Origin: Amyloporia xantha
Taxonomy: Eukaryota; Basidiomycota; Agaricomycetes; Polyporales; Adustoporiaceae
Assembly (NCBI GenBank): GCA_036971615.1
Contig: JAYKKR010000004.1
Coordinates: forward strand, 1,736,001-1,800,000
DNA length: 64,000 nt
Direction: 5' to 3'
The position numbers and the translations under genes are program-made. Shown here piece after piece: positions 10,056 through 22,530 of this stretch. Numbering within the stretch: the first letter of the stretch is position 1; each line of letters starts with the position of its first letter. Under the pieces are notes generated by a model. That model was given only the letters and a program-made list of their open reading frames with translations. It did no database searches and was not told the origin of the DNA.

Positions 10056-13000
10056 TCATCTTCTTCTTTGTCCATGGCCACGTTTGGCCACTTTCCTAGG
10101 ACGAGGATTATCATCTTCCTCTGAATCTTTCTCCTCGTCCTCCTCATCCTCCTCCTCGAGAGCGGGCAAAGCAGGCATTCTGCCCCCGGCACCGCGACCG
10201 CGACCTCTCGCGCGGCCGGTGGCGCGAACCGTAGCACGCGCTTGGCAGGACTTGCATTGGATTTCACCTGACCGTCTTGGCTATCTGGCCTTGCATCACC
10301 TTTCCCAGTCTTATCCTGTTTCCGCGTCGTTGCGCGTGTCGCACGCGGCTGTCCTATCGCATCTGACACGGATCCTCCTGTAGGCGCTTGAAGCATGGCC
10401 TGCTTTTCTTTCTGCGCCTTGGCCCTCGTCCATGCGCCGGGAGCAGGTCGCGAAGGTGACCCATCCTCGTCGGATTTGGTACTGTCCTTGTCGCTTGAAC
10501 CGTGAGTTCTATCAACATACATGGATGACGGGCCAGCAGTATTCTCGTGGCTGGCCCCTTGATATCGCGGTCGCGGCTGAGGACGCGCGGGCCGCGCCAC
10601 ACTTGGCCCCGCGACAGCTGTACGCCACTCCATTCCTCCCAGCGCGGGCGGTGCAGTTTGGGTGGTGGGCTTTATGGTTGCCGCGACAGGTGGCTGGCTC
10701 CCAAGACGGTCTCGCACTTTGTTAAGCAAGGCGAGCCGCGCTTCTCCAGGGCCCTGAGCTGCAGTCCGCTTGGTCGGAACCATGGCATTGGAGTCTGCAT
10801 TCAGTTGCCCACCTGCCCCTGGCACCGCTGCTTCTTGAGGGGGTCGCGAAGGGCCCGCCTGCGCGAGGGCCACGCGCGCCCGCTTGTCCTCAATGGCTTT
10901 CTCCTTCATGGCTTGACGATCCAAATTGATCCGCGCGATGTGGTCGACAGCCTTTTGTTTTGTTTGCTTATCCATCTCTTGCTCTTTCAACGCGCGGGAC
11001 GCGACCTTCTTCTGGTGTGCAGCAGCGCGCTCCTTTTGGCCGCCTCTCGCGCTAATCCCTCCGCCCATGCCCGGTCGTCTTCGGCCTCCCTTTGTAACCT
11101 TTCCTTCTCTTTCATTATAGCCAGTTCCTCCCGCTCTGTCCCGCTCTGGTTGTCCTTTTTATTCGAGGCACGGGCCTCCTGAATCCCTTGCGCGTTGTCC
11201 GGATCTACACGCGCGAGCTGTTTCTTCGCAACAGGTGGAGGTTTTGCTCGAACGGCAGCCTTGGCCGTCTCTTTCGACTTCTTCATAGCATCTAGCGCCC
11301 TCTGTGTCGCTGCTAGGTGTTCATTGAGCTGTCTCAACTTGGAATCGTCATCGGCATCTTCGAGGCTGCCTTCCCCTTGATCGCGGTCTCCAGGACTGTC
11401 GCGCGCGGAGAAGGACTGTCGCGCGTCCTCGCGACCCAACTTTCCTTCATGGTGAAGGTGCTCGCTGTGTGGAGGATCCCGCGGTAGGCTCTTCAGTAGC
11501 TCCTGAATCTGTGAACCTTGCATCCTGAGATTTGCCACCTTTGTCACCGCTCGAAATGTTAGGTGATGGCGGTTGCACCGTATTGGACCGCGATGATTCT
11601 CCACCAGTGGTGAGCGTGTGTGCCGCGGGCAGGGCAGCTGCCTGCGCCTCCGACTCCCTCATTACGTCACAGAGGAGCCTCAGCATTGGGTCGATTCGAT
11701 TGACCACGTCCATAAAGTCGATCTGTGTGCCGACGACATGTGCAGGAATGCCTGACTGTGCGGCGTCCTCCTCTTCCTCCCACCCAAATTGAACAACGTC
11801 AAACTCGCGCGTGATTAGTCCCGCGATGAGAATGAACTGCTCAATGATCGCGCTGTACCCGGCGCTATCGCGCGGAGGTTACCTTCTTCATCCAGATAAG
11901 GTGCATCATCCATCCATTGGAGGATCTCGTCGAGCCCATTCGGATCACTGTGCACATGCGGCGGGAGGTATCTTTCCGTATACTCCCAAGACGTCCAGCC
12001 CTGTTGGCACAGTGGCTGGGGAACAGGTTTAGTGCCGCGCTGCAGATTCAGGGTTAGTCGCGGTATGATATGAGACCGCGCGCCACTCACCATAAAGTTC
12101 TGCAAATTGTGAACCACTTCAAAATAGACCTCGCCCGTTCCAATTGCCATGAGGAACTTGTCTCGACGTGTCCGCGATTTCAAAGCCCAGTTTGTTGGCT
12201 TCTCGCAAATGAGTAGGGGTCATTCTCATCACCGGAGGCATCGTCGCTCTCGTCTCCAAAGTCGCGATCAACCTCATCATCTTCAGAGTCATCATCACGA
12301 CCGCGTCCGGGGACTGCGCGGGCAGGGCGCTTTCCTCGCGCCTTCTTGCTCGCCTTCCCTTTGTTCTTTTTATGCTTTCGCGCGGGCTTCTTCCGCTCCT
12401 CGATATAGGCCTCGCTGTATTCGGCCCGCGCCATTATCGCATCGCCGGCATCATCGCGCTTGACCATATACGCCTTGAACCGGAAGGGAGAGTGGCCGCC
12501 GTTGGTTACTTGTCGGTCGCGCCAGTATTGTAGCAAGCTCCTGAGGGGTCCATCCGTCATGTGCGAAGGATCGCGCAGACCCATCCCGTCCAGCGTCATT
12601 TCGTCTTCGAAATAAAGCGACGGATTCTGCGTGATATGGGTCCACGGCGCGCGGGCTTTTGCGTTGCCGGTCGCGGCCTCTGCCAAAACGTTAGAGACCA
12701 CGTGTGCAAGCGGAAATACGAGCTCACGAAAATGAATGTTCAGGAACTCGCGGAGCATGGCTTTCAAGTCGTCCAGCTTCTCGCGGCCTTCATCTGCCTT
12801 TGGCACTGGAATCAGCGGAAGGCCTTCCGCATCCACGTCCATGGCTTCCCTTATTCGCACCTTCCTCATGGCTGCACTTTGTGACTGATCTGCTACCACT
12901 CCATCCAGGAACACATTGCGACTGTATAATCCGAATTGGGTTTGTGTGTCTTCATCCCAGTTAGGCATGTCTGTGAATGGGGGTGCCCCTTCTAAATCTT

Positions 13001-13740
13001 TATTGTAATCGTGCCTGTTATGCATGTCAGTATTAAATTGTCGCGCCAAAGTACAACCTCACGTATCCACCAAGATTTCCTCAGGTCCCACTTGAACCGC
13101 GGAAAACGCGACCATTCGTACACCGTAGTCACAATAGATTTGAGTCGTAAATGCTTTGAGGCGCTGCACCAGTTTCCTTTGAATGACTCTATACAACTTT
13201 TAGCTCGACGCGCGCGACCGAAACGGAGAGGCACATACTTCGCGACGGCAAGCTTGCAGGCCGCTTGGCCTCAGACGGCATTCGCCCTCGCGATATATCC
13301 AGCTTGCTCATCTGCGCTGAGTGCCTTCCAAAGCCGAGCTTGCGCGGCTGGCCACGCGCCGATATTCTTGTTGCCTATACCGTCTCCATTCGTGATCTCC
13401 TTGAAGCCGCCTTAACGAGTTCTCTGTTCTCAAGCCCGAATTGCTCAGGGCCTGATCTTTTCCGCCCCCATCTCATTGGCTTCTTTCGCCCGCTGCCTCG
13501 AGCACCGTTGCGAAACCATGCCGAGAGTTGCTACCCTATTGTCAGCCTTCGTTGCGCAGAGAATTGCAGCCAACATACACGTCGTAAGCCACCTTTGTCC
13601 TGCTTTGCAAGAGTCGCATGCTCTCCCTGTAATTTTATCAAGGTCGTGTCGATGATGTTTTTGCGCGCGTTCCTGTCCGCAGGCTTGAAAAGCTCGAGCT
13701 CATCACCTAAAGAGCTGGTGTGGATGCCTTTAAGACTCAT
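10056..13740 (-). CDS. HMG-box-like large accessory protein, element 1
   Basis: Orthologue of the 33407-37211 and 51666-54938 genes. It starts at ATG 13740 (MSLKGIHTSSLGDELELFKP). After an exon with WFRN and RWGRKRSGPEQF motifs comes IGAWPAAQARLWKAL and DEQAGYIARAN, which resembles the last helices of an HMG box (W..L...E...Y...A). A conserved middle part follows (APWTHITQNPSLYFEDEM, DGPLRSLLQYWRDRQ, FRFKAYMVKRDD), then a Lys/Arg- and Asp-rich linker, a helical segment (RYLPPHVHSDPNGLDEIL), a long Ala/Glu/Lys coiled coil, the block APTGGSVSDAIGQPRATRAT and an acidic tail ending near 10056. At least two single-base frame breaks (near 13400 and 13285) and others in the 3' half are visible against element 2. 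Divergent from the TET/JBP gene. DNA or chromatin binding is inferred only. Confidence 0.6.
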
Positions 13741-14190
13741 ACTGTTCGTTTTATGCTTTGTCGCGTGAGCAGATGAGTGTTGAAATTTAGTGACAAGTTC
13801 CTGTTGTGGAATTGGAAGCGCTTTGCCAGGCGCTCCTCAACTCACGAACCGCGACCAGTCCCAAAGCGGATTGCAGTTTCATGTCGACTGACCGCGACAG
13901 TCACATCCAACTGCGGGGCCTAATATCATTGCGCTATGATTGGTCACCGAATCGCTGAGTTCCGGACATCCGCGCCGGGTCCAATATGAGATCTAAACAG
14001 GGATGTGGTCGTCATGAGGACATACATGCTGGAACCGCGTGGTCCCGATGTCCTAGTTGTTCTGCGAACTTGGGCGGGGACGCTACAAAGCTTGCGCGCG
14101 ATATCACGCACGGAAGGAATTTGGGTGAGCATCGAGACACAACCGCGACCGGTGTCCTGAAGGTCCGCGAGCAGTTTACAGTTAGCAAAC
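13741..14190. promoter_or_regulatory. Divergent promoter of the HMG-like and TET/JBP genes
   Basis: A 450-base intergenic region between two ATGs. The spacing is kept in element 2 (476) and element 3 (450). An inverted CCAAT box (GATTGGTCA, near 13938) and the word ACATGCTGGAA (14024-14034) have counterparts at the same relative place in element 2 (CATTGGTAG and 37519-37529). Confidence 0.45.
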
Positions 14191-15445
14191 ATGGATTTGA
14201 CAGACGAGCTTGCGGCTTTCATGCAAGTCATGTTCCGTAGAAGACTGCACCTGCTGAGACACGATGTCGGTGTGGCACCGCCACCTCCTGTGGCGTTGAA
14301 TATTAGCACGTATCTTGTCGGCGAATGCAGCGCGATTGCCGACCAACTGGCGCGCGCATTCCTTCATCGTGGTTTCGTAACAATTCTGCTTCGGAGTGTA
14401 AATCTTTGCTCATGTCTGGCCAGTTCGCATCCCTTGGGATGTTGACAGATACTCGGATGCTTTAGGGTTGCAAGCGAACGGCCAGAACGCCAAGCTGGAA
14501 GACGCGTTGAAAGCAAAGTGGCGCGCATACTTCCAGACAAGGTTATGTGTATTAACCAGCCGTCGATTCTGACCGACGCGCATGACCGCATCATCGGTTG
14601 GTTCCTTCCCGCTTTATTATCACCGCAACGTCAGGTATTCACTTGGTAGACCTCTTGTGTGGATACACTAAACTGACACATCGAGGTCAGAGTGAAATGG
14701 ACATCGCGACAGGAGTTCTAACTCAGCAGCTCAGGCATAGTGGGCCGCGAGCAAATGCCAAGGGTTGGCGTCAGATGGGAAGTCTTTTCCGCGACCCAGC
14801 CACATGTTCAATACCACCAGGATGTGTGAATATATCCCCGGCATGGTATCAGCAGGGTCATGTAGTGAGTTGATGATGTCTGCCAGGAGGAAATAATGGA
14901 ATAAACATTATTTGCAGGGGCCTCCACATGCGCTCAATGCATCCGCGAGTCTGCAAGGCGCCAACTTGGTGAGCGGGCGGCAATGGATGGCTGCGATCGC
15001 GGAGACTTCCGCTATCCTATCTGCGGTCCTAGCAGTAGTTCATCCCGCATTATACGCGGCGGGTCGCGAAACCATGCGTAGATTGATGCAGGACCCATCG
15101 TTGAGGGACAGCATGCAGGGATGGGCGACACCGTTCAACGCGGTCCAGATAATATCCAACCGCGAGACACCGCGCCACCGCGACAGCAACTCGAGGAAGC
15201 CGTGGTATGACCTCCTCGCGACATTCGGCTCCTACCGCGACCTCCATTTCGAGATGGACGGACCTGGACTGACAGTCCATTACCCACCGGGATCTGTGAT
15301 TGCGCTATGTGGCAAGGTGCTGCGGCATGCTGTTCCGCCGTGTCAAGGGGATCGCGTATGTTATGCATATTTCATGCGAGACGCTATCCACACCGCAATG
15401 GGAGTGGCTGCACCTCATTGGATGGAAACATCGTACTACAAATAG
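14191..15445 (+). CDS. TET/JBP-family 2-oxoglutarate/Fe(II) dioxygenase, element 1
   Basis: Family enzymes oxidise the methyl group of 5-methylcytosine (TET) or thymine (JBP) in DNA, using Fe(II) and 2-oxoglutarate; product specificity here is not known. Exons approximately 14191-14373, 14451-14637, 14692-14863 and 14919-15445. The last exon holds the double-stranded beta-helix core: NAVQIISNRETPRHRDSNS gives the iron-binding HxD, KVLRHAVPP the distal iron-binding His, and GDRVCYAYFMRD the 2-oxoglutarate-binding Arg. A substrate-side block reads RKPWYDLLATFGSYRDL. The start at MDLTDELAAFMQ is conserved with element 2 (MDLTDEVAAYMQ). A one-base frame break lies in exon 2 (near 14529); the catalytic exon is intact. 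Always divergent from the HMG-like gene and next to the transposase, the known basidiomycete arrangement. Confidence 0.85.
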
Positions 15446-15525
15446 AGTATAAATTGGGCCGTTAGGGGATGTCACAGTGCCAATGTAAACTCTTACTTCG
15501 GGAATAAAACCAGCGTGATACATTA

Positions 15526-18500
15526 CTATTTACATGTCGCACAAAGCGCACTGAGCGCGTCTCCCAAGGAATTGTACATCGCGGCTTGTCGCAGGGCATA
15601 GCACTTGTGGCCCGGGCCAATGTACGGGACGTTTCCGCGCGACCACCATGCATGCGCGCGTTTACGGAAGCTGACTTCTGTCCACCCCATCTCCGCGACC
15701 AGAATGGTGTAGTCCTCTTGCCATCTGTCGCGGCGCGCGTGCTCTCAGCCAATTCACTCGGTGCACTGATTGTGAGGTTAGCAAGAGTCATCGGAATTAA
15801 ATGTCAGACTTACACTCTGCCATCCAATTTGAGTGTGCACCGTCTCCATGCAAGTCTACTGTCCAAATCCAGGAGAGACCAGTGTTGCGGGTTCCGCGAA
15901 GGGAATTATCCATGAGTGCTGTGATGGATCTGAGATTTTCGCGGACCAAGCGCTGATACTTCTGCAGTGTCGCGGGACTTGCTCCAAGACCTTCCATCGC
16001 GCGCCGCGCCTGGGTGTATATCCGCGCGTTCTCATTCACTGTTTTGTTCACCACCGCGACATCATCCCAAGAGCGCAACTTCAGACGTTGGCTCGTCGCG
16101 GCTCTCACTCCAGTACGGTAGAGTACAGAGCGGAAGCCAATCGCGAGACGAATCAGGTGGAGCGCATCATTTGCTTGGCCTTCGCGGAGACGCAGCTCCT
16201 CCTCCGCGACCTCACCGAGATCATGGCGATGCATCACATCGTTACCTAACTCAGACGGCAGCCAGAGCGCGGCCTCCTCAGGTTCAAATCGCGCCTCGTT
16301 CTCGACTTCACCCATCTCGTCCAGGGGATTTATCTCCTCTTCAAGGTCCACCCACTCTGCACCATCATACGGTGCACGAAGACAATCGGCGTCTTCATCG
16401 TCCAGGCCAGGCAGAAATGTCGATGTCAATGCCTGAAAGGTGTCGATTCGCTTTTGTAGCCTTTGTCTCTTCTCTTCAAGTTGCAGCTGATCTGCGAGTA
16501 ATGGATGACGCCCCAACTTCTTCTTCAACGCACGTATGTTGAGTCTGTTTTGTGAAGCATCAACGTGTTGTCCGGCGTTCAATGCATATGACCTACTGTG
16601 TCTCCTGGATCTTCATTCCATTCGCGAGCCATTGGGCCACTCCTTGACGGCGGCCGGCATTGGTCTCCTCGCGGGTGAGATCTAATTGGATCGCGACTTT
16701 CCCTGGCGCTGTGAGGAATATTACTAGTGGTCGAGGAAGCAGCAAAACGTGATGGCACTTGCCCTTCTTCAACTGGACGTCATACACATCCATCTCTTTC
16801 ACGTCGCGGTCGCGGTTCCCCATGGCGCGGGTCTCCTGCGCGGTCCAGGATTCAAGCTGCTCATCGCTCGCGGTTGCCTCCATCTGTGCCAGCACCTCGG
16901 CGCTCTCCTGTCGTCCGGCCGCGGCCTTCTTCCACTTTCGGACAAGTGAGTTCCCTAGGAGTGCACTATAATGTCACCGCCGCGACACCCTTCTCGACAA
17001 AATACGCACCCATGCCCGTCAACTTCTTCCAGTTGGAGTCGTTCATATGGTCGTCAATGACCTCCTTCCTATGCGCCGTGGACATCCCGCGGGTGCTTCC
17101 TGATATGTTGTTGAGGGGTGCCCATAAGGTTTCAATTACCTCGCCATCTATTTGCCCCGCGCCCTCAATGAAGTTGGGAGAGTATCGAGGGAAGCAACTA
17201 TCTTGATGGCCATGAACGTGGAACAGTCCAATGCCGCTCCGTATTGTCAGCCCCGGGGGCATTTTTAGGTATGGATTTCCACTGAATCGGATGTGCAGTC
17301 TCTTGCTGTACTGGCACATAATGTCGTACATTACCAGGAGTGTTTTGATCCCCCGAGGCTCGCGAGGACGCTGTTCAGCGCATAGTCCATATTCATTTGA
17401 CTGTGAGTTGAATATGATCAGTCGCGGTCGCGCAGCCGTCGCGACGGTGCTTACCGTTCGCCTTTCTGAAAATCTACCACGGCATGTGGAACAAAGCACC
17501 CATGGCGAGCGCAGGCCGCCGCGCCAATCCCTGTAGCCTCCAGATTATGCCGATCTGCGTTGGCCTGATTGACCGCGCGATGGTCGTGACAATCGGACTT
17601 CTATAGCCATCAGCCGCGCGTAATGTGAGCGTATCTCCACCGCGACAAGGTCTGTGACGGACCTCTTTGAACTCCAAGGCCACCTTTAGGTGCTCCTTGT
17701 ATAGCCTTTCGCCTACCATGAACCCTTGGCCATCGCTGAGTGCCACATCGTCGTTCGGGTTTCTCATGCGCAAATGCTCCGCGCTGAAGTTGCCATCCAT
17801 GACGACAGAGCGCATGTACTTCCACCTGGACAAAGAGGTGTTTATGTCCCGAATCCGGTTGAGGAACAGAAAACTCACTGCTCTGGGTCCTCGCGATAGT
17901 TATCTGGTATGTTGACACGCGGTTGGGGACAGGTTGGGCAGAAGATGGCCAGCCCGCCTGGTGGTATGGGCGCTGTCACTGAATGGCCATATCCGTGCCA
18001 TTTACGATACTTGAGGTTCCGCCATTGTCGCGAAAGTCGCAGTAGCTCGCGGTAGCGGTCCTATTCAAGAACATCAGTGCGAATGGATGTGCGAGAGGAC
18101 AAAGGACCGACCGGTACCCTATCCGGAAATGCATTGTTCGATTACGCGCGTGAGTTTACTATAGTAGCTCATCGCGGAGGTCTTGCACTCTTTGTTGGTT
18201 AGCAGGAAGTCGTCCAGGACTCTGAACGTGAACGCGGTTCTTGGGCGCAATGTACTCCCCGGGTAAAGGCCCATTGCGAGCAGTTGTTTGTCCGGGCTAG
18301 TTGCATTCGGACAAGAGCACCACCCGACTCCGATCTCGTGCACGCCGGTGACATCCACAACAACCACGATTTCCGTCGCGCGCGAATGCAGGTGTAAATA
18401 CGGGTCGCGGCGCTACAGGGGACTCAGGCCGGTCGCGGACTTCAAGCTCAGGACTCGCGTGCTCGCGCGACTCTGTTTCCGCAGCCTGCGCGCATTGCTT

Positions 18501-19092
18501 GCCCTGATGGCCCAACCAGATACGCACGCCCGCGTCATTCAGCCATGCGGGCGAGAAGAAATCGCCGCTCCACTTTTCGACACGGTGGAGTGGCATCGTA
18601 CTGTGCGAGATCTGACAGCACTCTTGACATGTCACGGGGCATCCGTAGCACTCAAGGCAGCGCCAATCACCTTCCGCGGAATGGCATCTAGTACATTGTC
18701 TGTTCAGTGGCGGTGCTTCTCGCTCCAACAGGCAGGCGAGATAAGCCTCGCGGTGGGGAAGCCAGTCTCGCATAAAGTCATTCTGGCCCTGTGACACATC
18801 TCGCCATCAGCAATCCCGCTCAACAACCATTCAAAGCAGTTTTACCTTATGCCGCAGGGGGCATTTCAATGGGCGGATCTTCGCGGATATCATCCGGTGA
18901 CGGCATCGCGGTGTTCGCTCGAGTTGGCGTTTTTCTTGGAGATTTCGAGGGTGATCGGCTAGGAGTTCGCTCCCCTTCGCGATTGTCCCTGAATACATAC
19001 TCAACTCCCCGCGTCGTATGCTTCTCGAGTCTTGTACCGTAGTGAACACCGCGCCCTACCGTGATGATTGTCCCGCGAGGTCGCGGTTTCAT
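15526..19092 (-). CDS. CxC2-KDZ transposase, element 1
   Basis: Transposase of the Kyakuja-Dileera-Zisupton superfamily, a DDE-type enzyme expected to cut and join the element ends. The first exon (19092-18846) is Ser/Pro/Arg-rich and ends LRHK before an intron. The next exon (about 18797-18300) carries the CxC2 cysteine cluster (CTRCHSAEGDWRCLECYGC, then CQECC and MPLHRVEKW), typical of KDZ N-termini. The core follows: VVMDGNFSAEHLRMRN (first Asp), NQANADRHNLEATGIGAAAC, QMNMDYAL, LLVMYDIMCQYSKRL (second Asp), LFHVHGHQDSCFPRYSPNF, and DGEVIETLWAPLN (Glu) with DDHMNDSNWKKL. A C-terminal helical part and a Cys/Tyr-rich end complete it. About ten exons. Frame breaks of one base are visible near 18378, near 15735 and in the C run at 18857. 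Convergent with the TET/JBP gene. Confidence 0.85.
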
Positions 19093-19350
19093 AGCTGCAA
19101 TGAACGAGGCAGGACGGATGGCTCAAGCCCCGGTCCATAGTCATTCTGCTCAAGATAAAGCAATCGTTACCGAGACGCGCGGCTTATCATGTTTATCACC
19201 ACTCTATCCACCGTGCTTCGCGACCTCGCGGTACACACGTGGGTGGGAATAACTTTGGCCACAAGGTGACTAGGTGCGATATGCTAAATATTCGACGAAG
19301 TGTGTGGAGGCAGCGCCCCAGTTCAATCGCTCTCATCTTTGTTCCCTGCC
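19093..19350. promoter_or_regulatory. Upstream region of WWxW gene A with duplicated box
   Basis: Bases 19232-19310 contain ACACGTG-like, AACTTTGGCCACAAGGTGAC and ATGCTAAATATTCG words. The same words in the same order and spacing precede the paralogous gene at 20736-20810, about the same distance from its ATG. The first part of this region may also hold the promoter of the leftward transposase gene. Confidence 0.5.
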
Positions 19351-20115
19351 ATGCCGGCCGCAACATCTTCCGCGGCGTCTGCCCAGCACATGGAACGCAT
19401 CGCGATGCGGATGTTCCACTATCGCACTTGGCGCATCCAGGAAGCACTGCTCAGGTTGAATGAGCGTCTCGACTCTGGGGATCTCCCGCGCAATGACTTA
19501 CAGTACATTCGGTGGCGAGAGGCACTCACATTTGAATTTGTGAGTCACCACCATCTGGTTACATGATGACGCTGCTGACCACCTCGTGCACAGCGAGAAA
19601 CTTCGACAGTGCCTGGGAGAGTTGGTCCTCGCGCGGCGCGGAAAGGCAATCGATTTGCCCCAAGTCATTCAGGCCATGATCGATCAGACAATGTTCGGCG
19701 TCAAGTGGACGATCGACATCCGCGCGCTCGCCGCGATCCCTATTGCGCTCCCTATCGCGCCTCCCCGGAGGACATGGTGACTTCGGAGGATCATCTGTCC
19801 AGCATCTGGTGGGAGTGGGCCGACCGAGATGACTCGAAACCTGAATGGTGGCGCTCACCAACTGGGGTGAGTTCTTTCAATATTCCTCCGTAAGTTATTC
19901 AGTCTCATTCTTCACACTGTAGGACTACGTCGTCACGGAGAACTTCGACGTCGACTGCCTGCGTCAGGCGGAGGAGCTTGCGAGGCACCTTTCAACCATC
20001 ACGGAGAGGATGCTCGCGATGAGGACGCGCGATAAGCAGGGAATTCTCCGCGTGCTCGGTGCTGTCAAGGAGGACGCGCCTGCCACCGCGGCTGGAGGGT
20101 CGACTTTATTGTAGC
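19351..20115 (+). CDS. Small WWxW-motif protein A, element 1
   Basis: Function unknown; no family recognised. Three exons, about 19351-19539, 19594-19868 and 19923-20115. The N-terminal part is helical (ERIAMRMFHYRTWRIQEALL), the middle has LPQVIQAMIDQTMFGVKW, and exon 2 ends with the signature SIWWEWADRDDSKPEWW. Exon 3 is helical (DCLRQAEELARHLSTITERM). A close paralogue follows (20853-21596) and an orthologue lies in element 3 (45294-46047), always beside the transposase 5' end. Frame breaks near the start of exon 2 and in a C run near 19765 are visible against the paralogues. About 200 residues if read through. Confidence 0.6.
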
Positions 20116-20852
20116 ACGTCTGTTGTATTTTCTCGCGTCTCAATACAATGTTGTTGCAAGATCACCCGGTGTCCATGAGATTGAGGATCGTTGGAATGCA
20201 TAGCACGAAGGCGGGCCGTACGTCCCAACTCTCACATCAGCGGTGAGCTCGCGGCCATTGGTCGCGGTCAGAGCGATGGACGACCGCGTTTCGCCGAGCC
20301 TATAGCGAATTCCGTACACATCGGGGACAATAGCATGCACAGCATTTGCCGAGCATGTTCATGGACATCAGAGAATGTTCATGAAGTGCCTGACATGACG
20401 CACATTCATACGCCGAGCTTCGCAATGATTATCAGATCCATAAGTCGCACTCACGACTCAACGCGCATTTGGCGCGGTCGCTTCTGCGATGATCGGCGGG
20501 GAGTGCGCGCATCATGGCAACTCTTATCGAATATATCCTCAAGACCTCGCGGCGCGCTTTTACCCTTTTGGATTGCCGCGAACCATCCGCGCCAAAGTAA
20601 TCTTATTACCGAGTTGGGACAGTTGCAGCGAAGCCTGCAGGCAGGTCATCTGCCCAAGCCCAAGGCCTTTTGTGACATGTCGCTGCTTCTCATGCGCATC
20701 ACCGCTCTTCCTCCCCTGCTTCGCGAACGCGCGGTTGACACGTGTATGGGAACCACTTTGGCCACGAGGTGACCAGGTGGGAGATGCTAAATATTCGGCG
20801 AGGTGTGCGGGGGCAGGGCTCCATCTTCATTTCACCCTCTTCCCATTTCGCA
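20116..20852. promoter_or_regulatory. Intergenic region with duplicated promoter box
   Basis: No gene. It begins with the 3' end region of WWxW gene A and ends with the upstream region of gene B. The box at 20736-20810 (ACTTTGGCCACGAGGTGAC, ATGCTAAATATTCGGCGAG) repeats the one before gene A. Open frames here (for example 20191-20772) show no conservation. Confidence 0.45.
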
Positions 20853-21596
20853 ATGTCTTCTGTCCTCCCGGCTCAAATGTCTGCCCAAGCATCCGCCCAT
20901 CAACTCGAGAAGACCGCGACCCGCATGTTCCGCTACCGCGCGTGGCGGATGGAGCAGGCCATACGGAGGCTCAATGAACGGATTGCATCCGGTGATCTCC
21001 CCGGACGGACCTCCAGTATGATCGCTGGAAGGTCGCCCTTATCAAAGAACTCGTTAGTCACTATCATTGACAAGTTGAGCTCATCGCGCTGATTAACCAC
21101 ACACAGCGCGACAGTCTTGCGAACCTTGGCGAGATTGTGCTCGCCAGCGGGGAAGGAGGTGAGGTTGCCGCAGATTATCCATGCCGCGGTCGCGCACACA
21201 CGGTTCGATGTCGAGTGGGACCTCGACATTCACAAGCTGGCCGCGGTACCAATCGCGTATAAAGTGGCGCCGCCTCCTGAGGAAATCCTATCCTCGGAGC
21301 ACCACCTCGACACAATCTGGTGGGAGTGGCCCGACCGCGACGACGACAATCCGGAGTGGTGGGATTCACCTACATTGGTAGGTTCATGTGTTTCAAATAT
21401 CACATTGTCCTCGTTGTTCTGACATTGCAATTTTCAGGAGCTCATCGACAGGGAGACCGCAGAGGCGGATCAAGTCAAAATCACGATTGACCACTCCGAA
21501 GGCGGCCAATACATTGCGGCCAGAATGCTCGCGCTGCAGGAGGGAGGCAATGCGAGGGGCAGCGTGCTGTATGCAATTCGGGAGGAGGTTCCCTGA
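20853..21596 (+). CDS. Small WWxW-motif protein B, element 1
   Basis: Paralogue of the gene at 19351, arisen by tandem duplication with its promoter. The N-terminal helix reads HQLEKTATRMFRYRAWRMEQ, the middle LPQIIHAAVAHTRFDVEW, and the signature TIWWEWPDRDDDNPEWW, followed after an intron by a helical end (ARMLALQEGGNARGSVL). Three exons. The duplicates have diverged strongly outside these blocks, so both may have been kept for some time. Single-base breaks are visible around 21003 and 21160. Role unknown. Confidence 0.6.
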
Positions 21597-22530
21597 TTTG
21601 CTGCTTCGTTCACTCCCGCGGATATTCCGCCATTGGTCGCGTAGTCTCCCTCATGTGTAGAAATGCAAATATATACGTATTGTGATGGTCGCGAGATAGT
21701 TACAACATTGACGTACGGGAGCGTCAAGCGTAAGCCTGTCGTGGGCGCATTTTCCCTCAAGAGGTGCACTACTGTAACGCGAAGGCTGTCCGAGTTTGTG
21801 TCCAATCGTCGCGACAAAGGTGTCGGGCGGGATGTGTTTGCAAAAATAGCCTTTGTGAGCCTTTATTAACTGAGGTATTTTGAGTGTTTCTCCCAGTCAA
21901 TAGCTAGGGGCATATAATGCGAATCTCCCGCACAGGGAATGTAAGGATATCAGCCAATTCTGAAAGCAAGTGTCGCGGCGACGCGGGAAGCCGGAGGGTG
22001 TCAACAGCAAAATTGCACGGGTCGACTTGAAAGTGGATAGGAGCCCAGTGGCTGAGGCAGGCACCCCGCGAGCAATTGTCGCGAGTGAACGGCAAACATT
22101 GTCGCGGGCAGAAGCAAGTAGGTTCTGTGCTGCTGTCATGACCTTCAGAGAGCAGCTTTCTAGTGCCTTGGAGGATTCGGTCGCGGATGCAAGTTCGCGG
22201 TGGATTTCTGAAGTGTCGCGGTGGATTTCGGACGTGTCGCGGTGGATTCCTCACCTATGCAGTTGCGTCGTTTACAATCACACGACTTGTAAAGATTGAG
22301 TTAGCTAATATATTTCATGTGGGACTGTTGAAGTCCCATTCTGTTGCGGCTGGGCGATACGTATATGCTAAAACTACAGCGGCTACTCTACGGACAGTCC
22401 GCGACACCCTGATACCCTCCGCGGCTTCGCTCCTCACTGTGGTCCTCCTGCGCCCTTGTTGAGGGTCGAGCCGAAGGCATTTCCGCAAGCGCGTGCGCCC
22501 GCGCTGCTGTCTTGCGAGCTCCCAGATGCA
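21597..22530. other. Non-coding stretch with short triplicated repeat
   Basis: No supported gene. At 22196-22250 an 18-base unit of the form TCGCGGTGGATTTCGGAC is present three times in tandem with small changes. A second GTCCAAT/TTGAAGTCCCA word recurs near 9722 and 22330 in the 3' flanks of the two Zn2Cys6 genes and may be part of their 3' ends. Confidence 0.35.
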
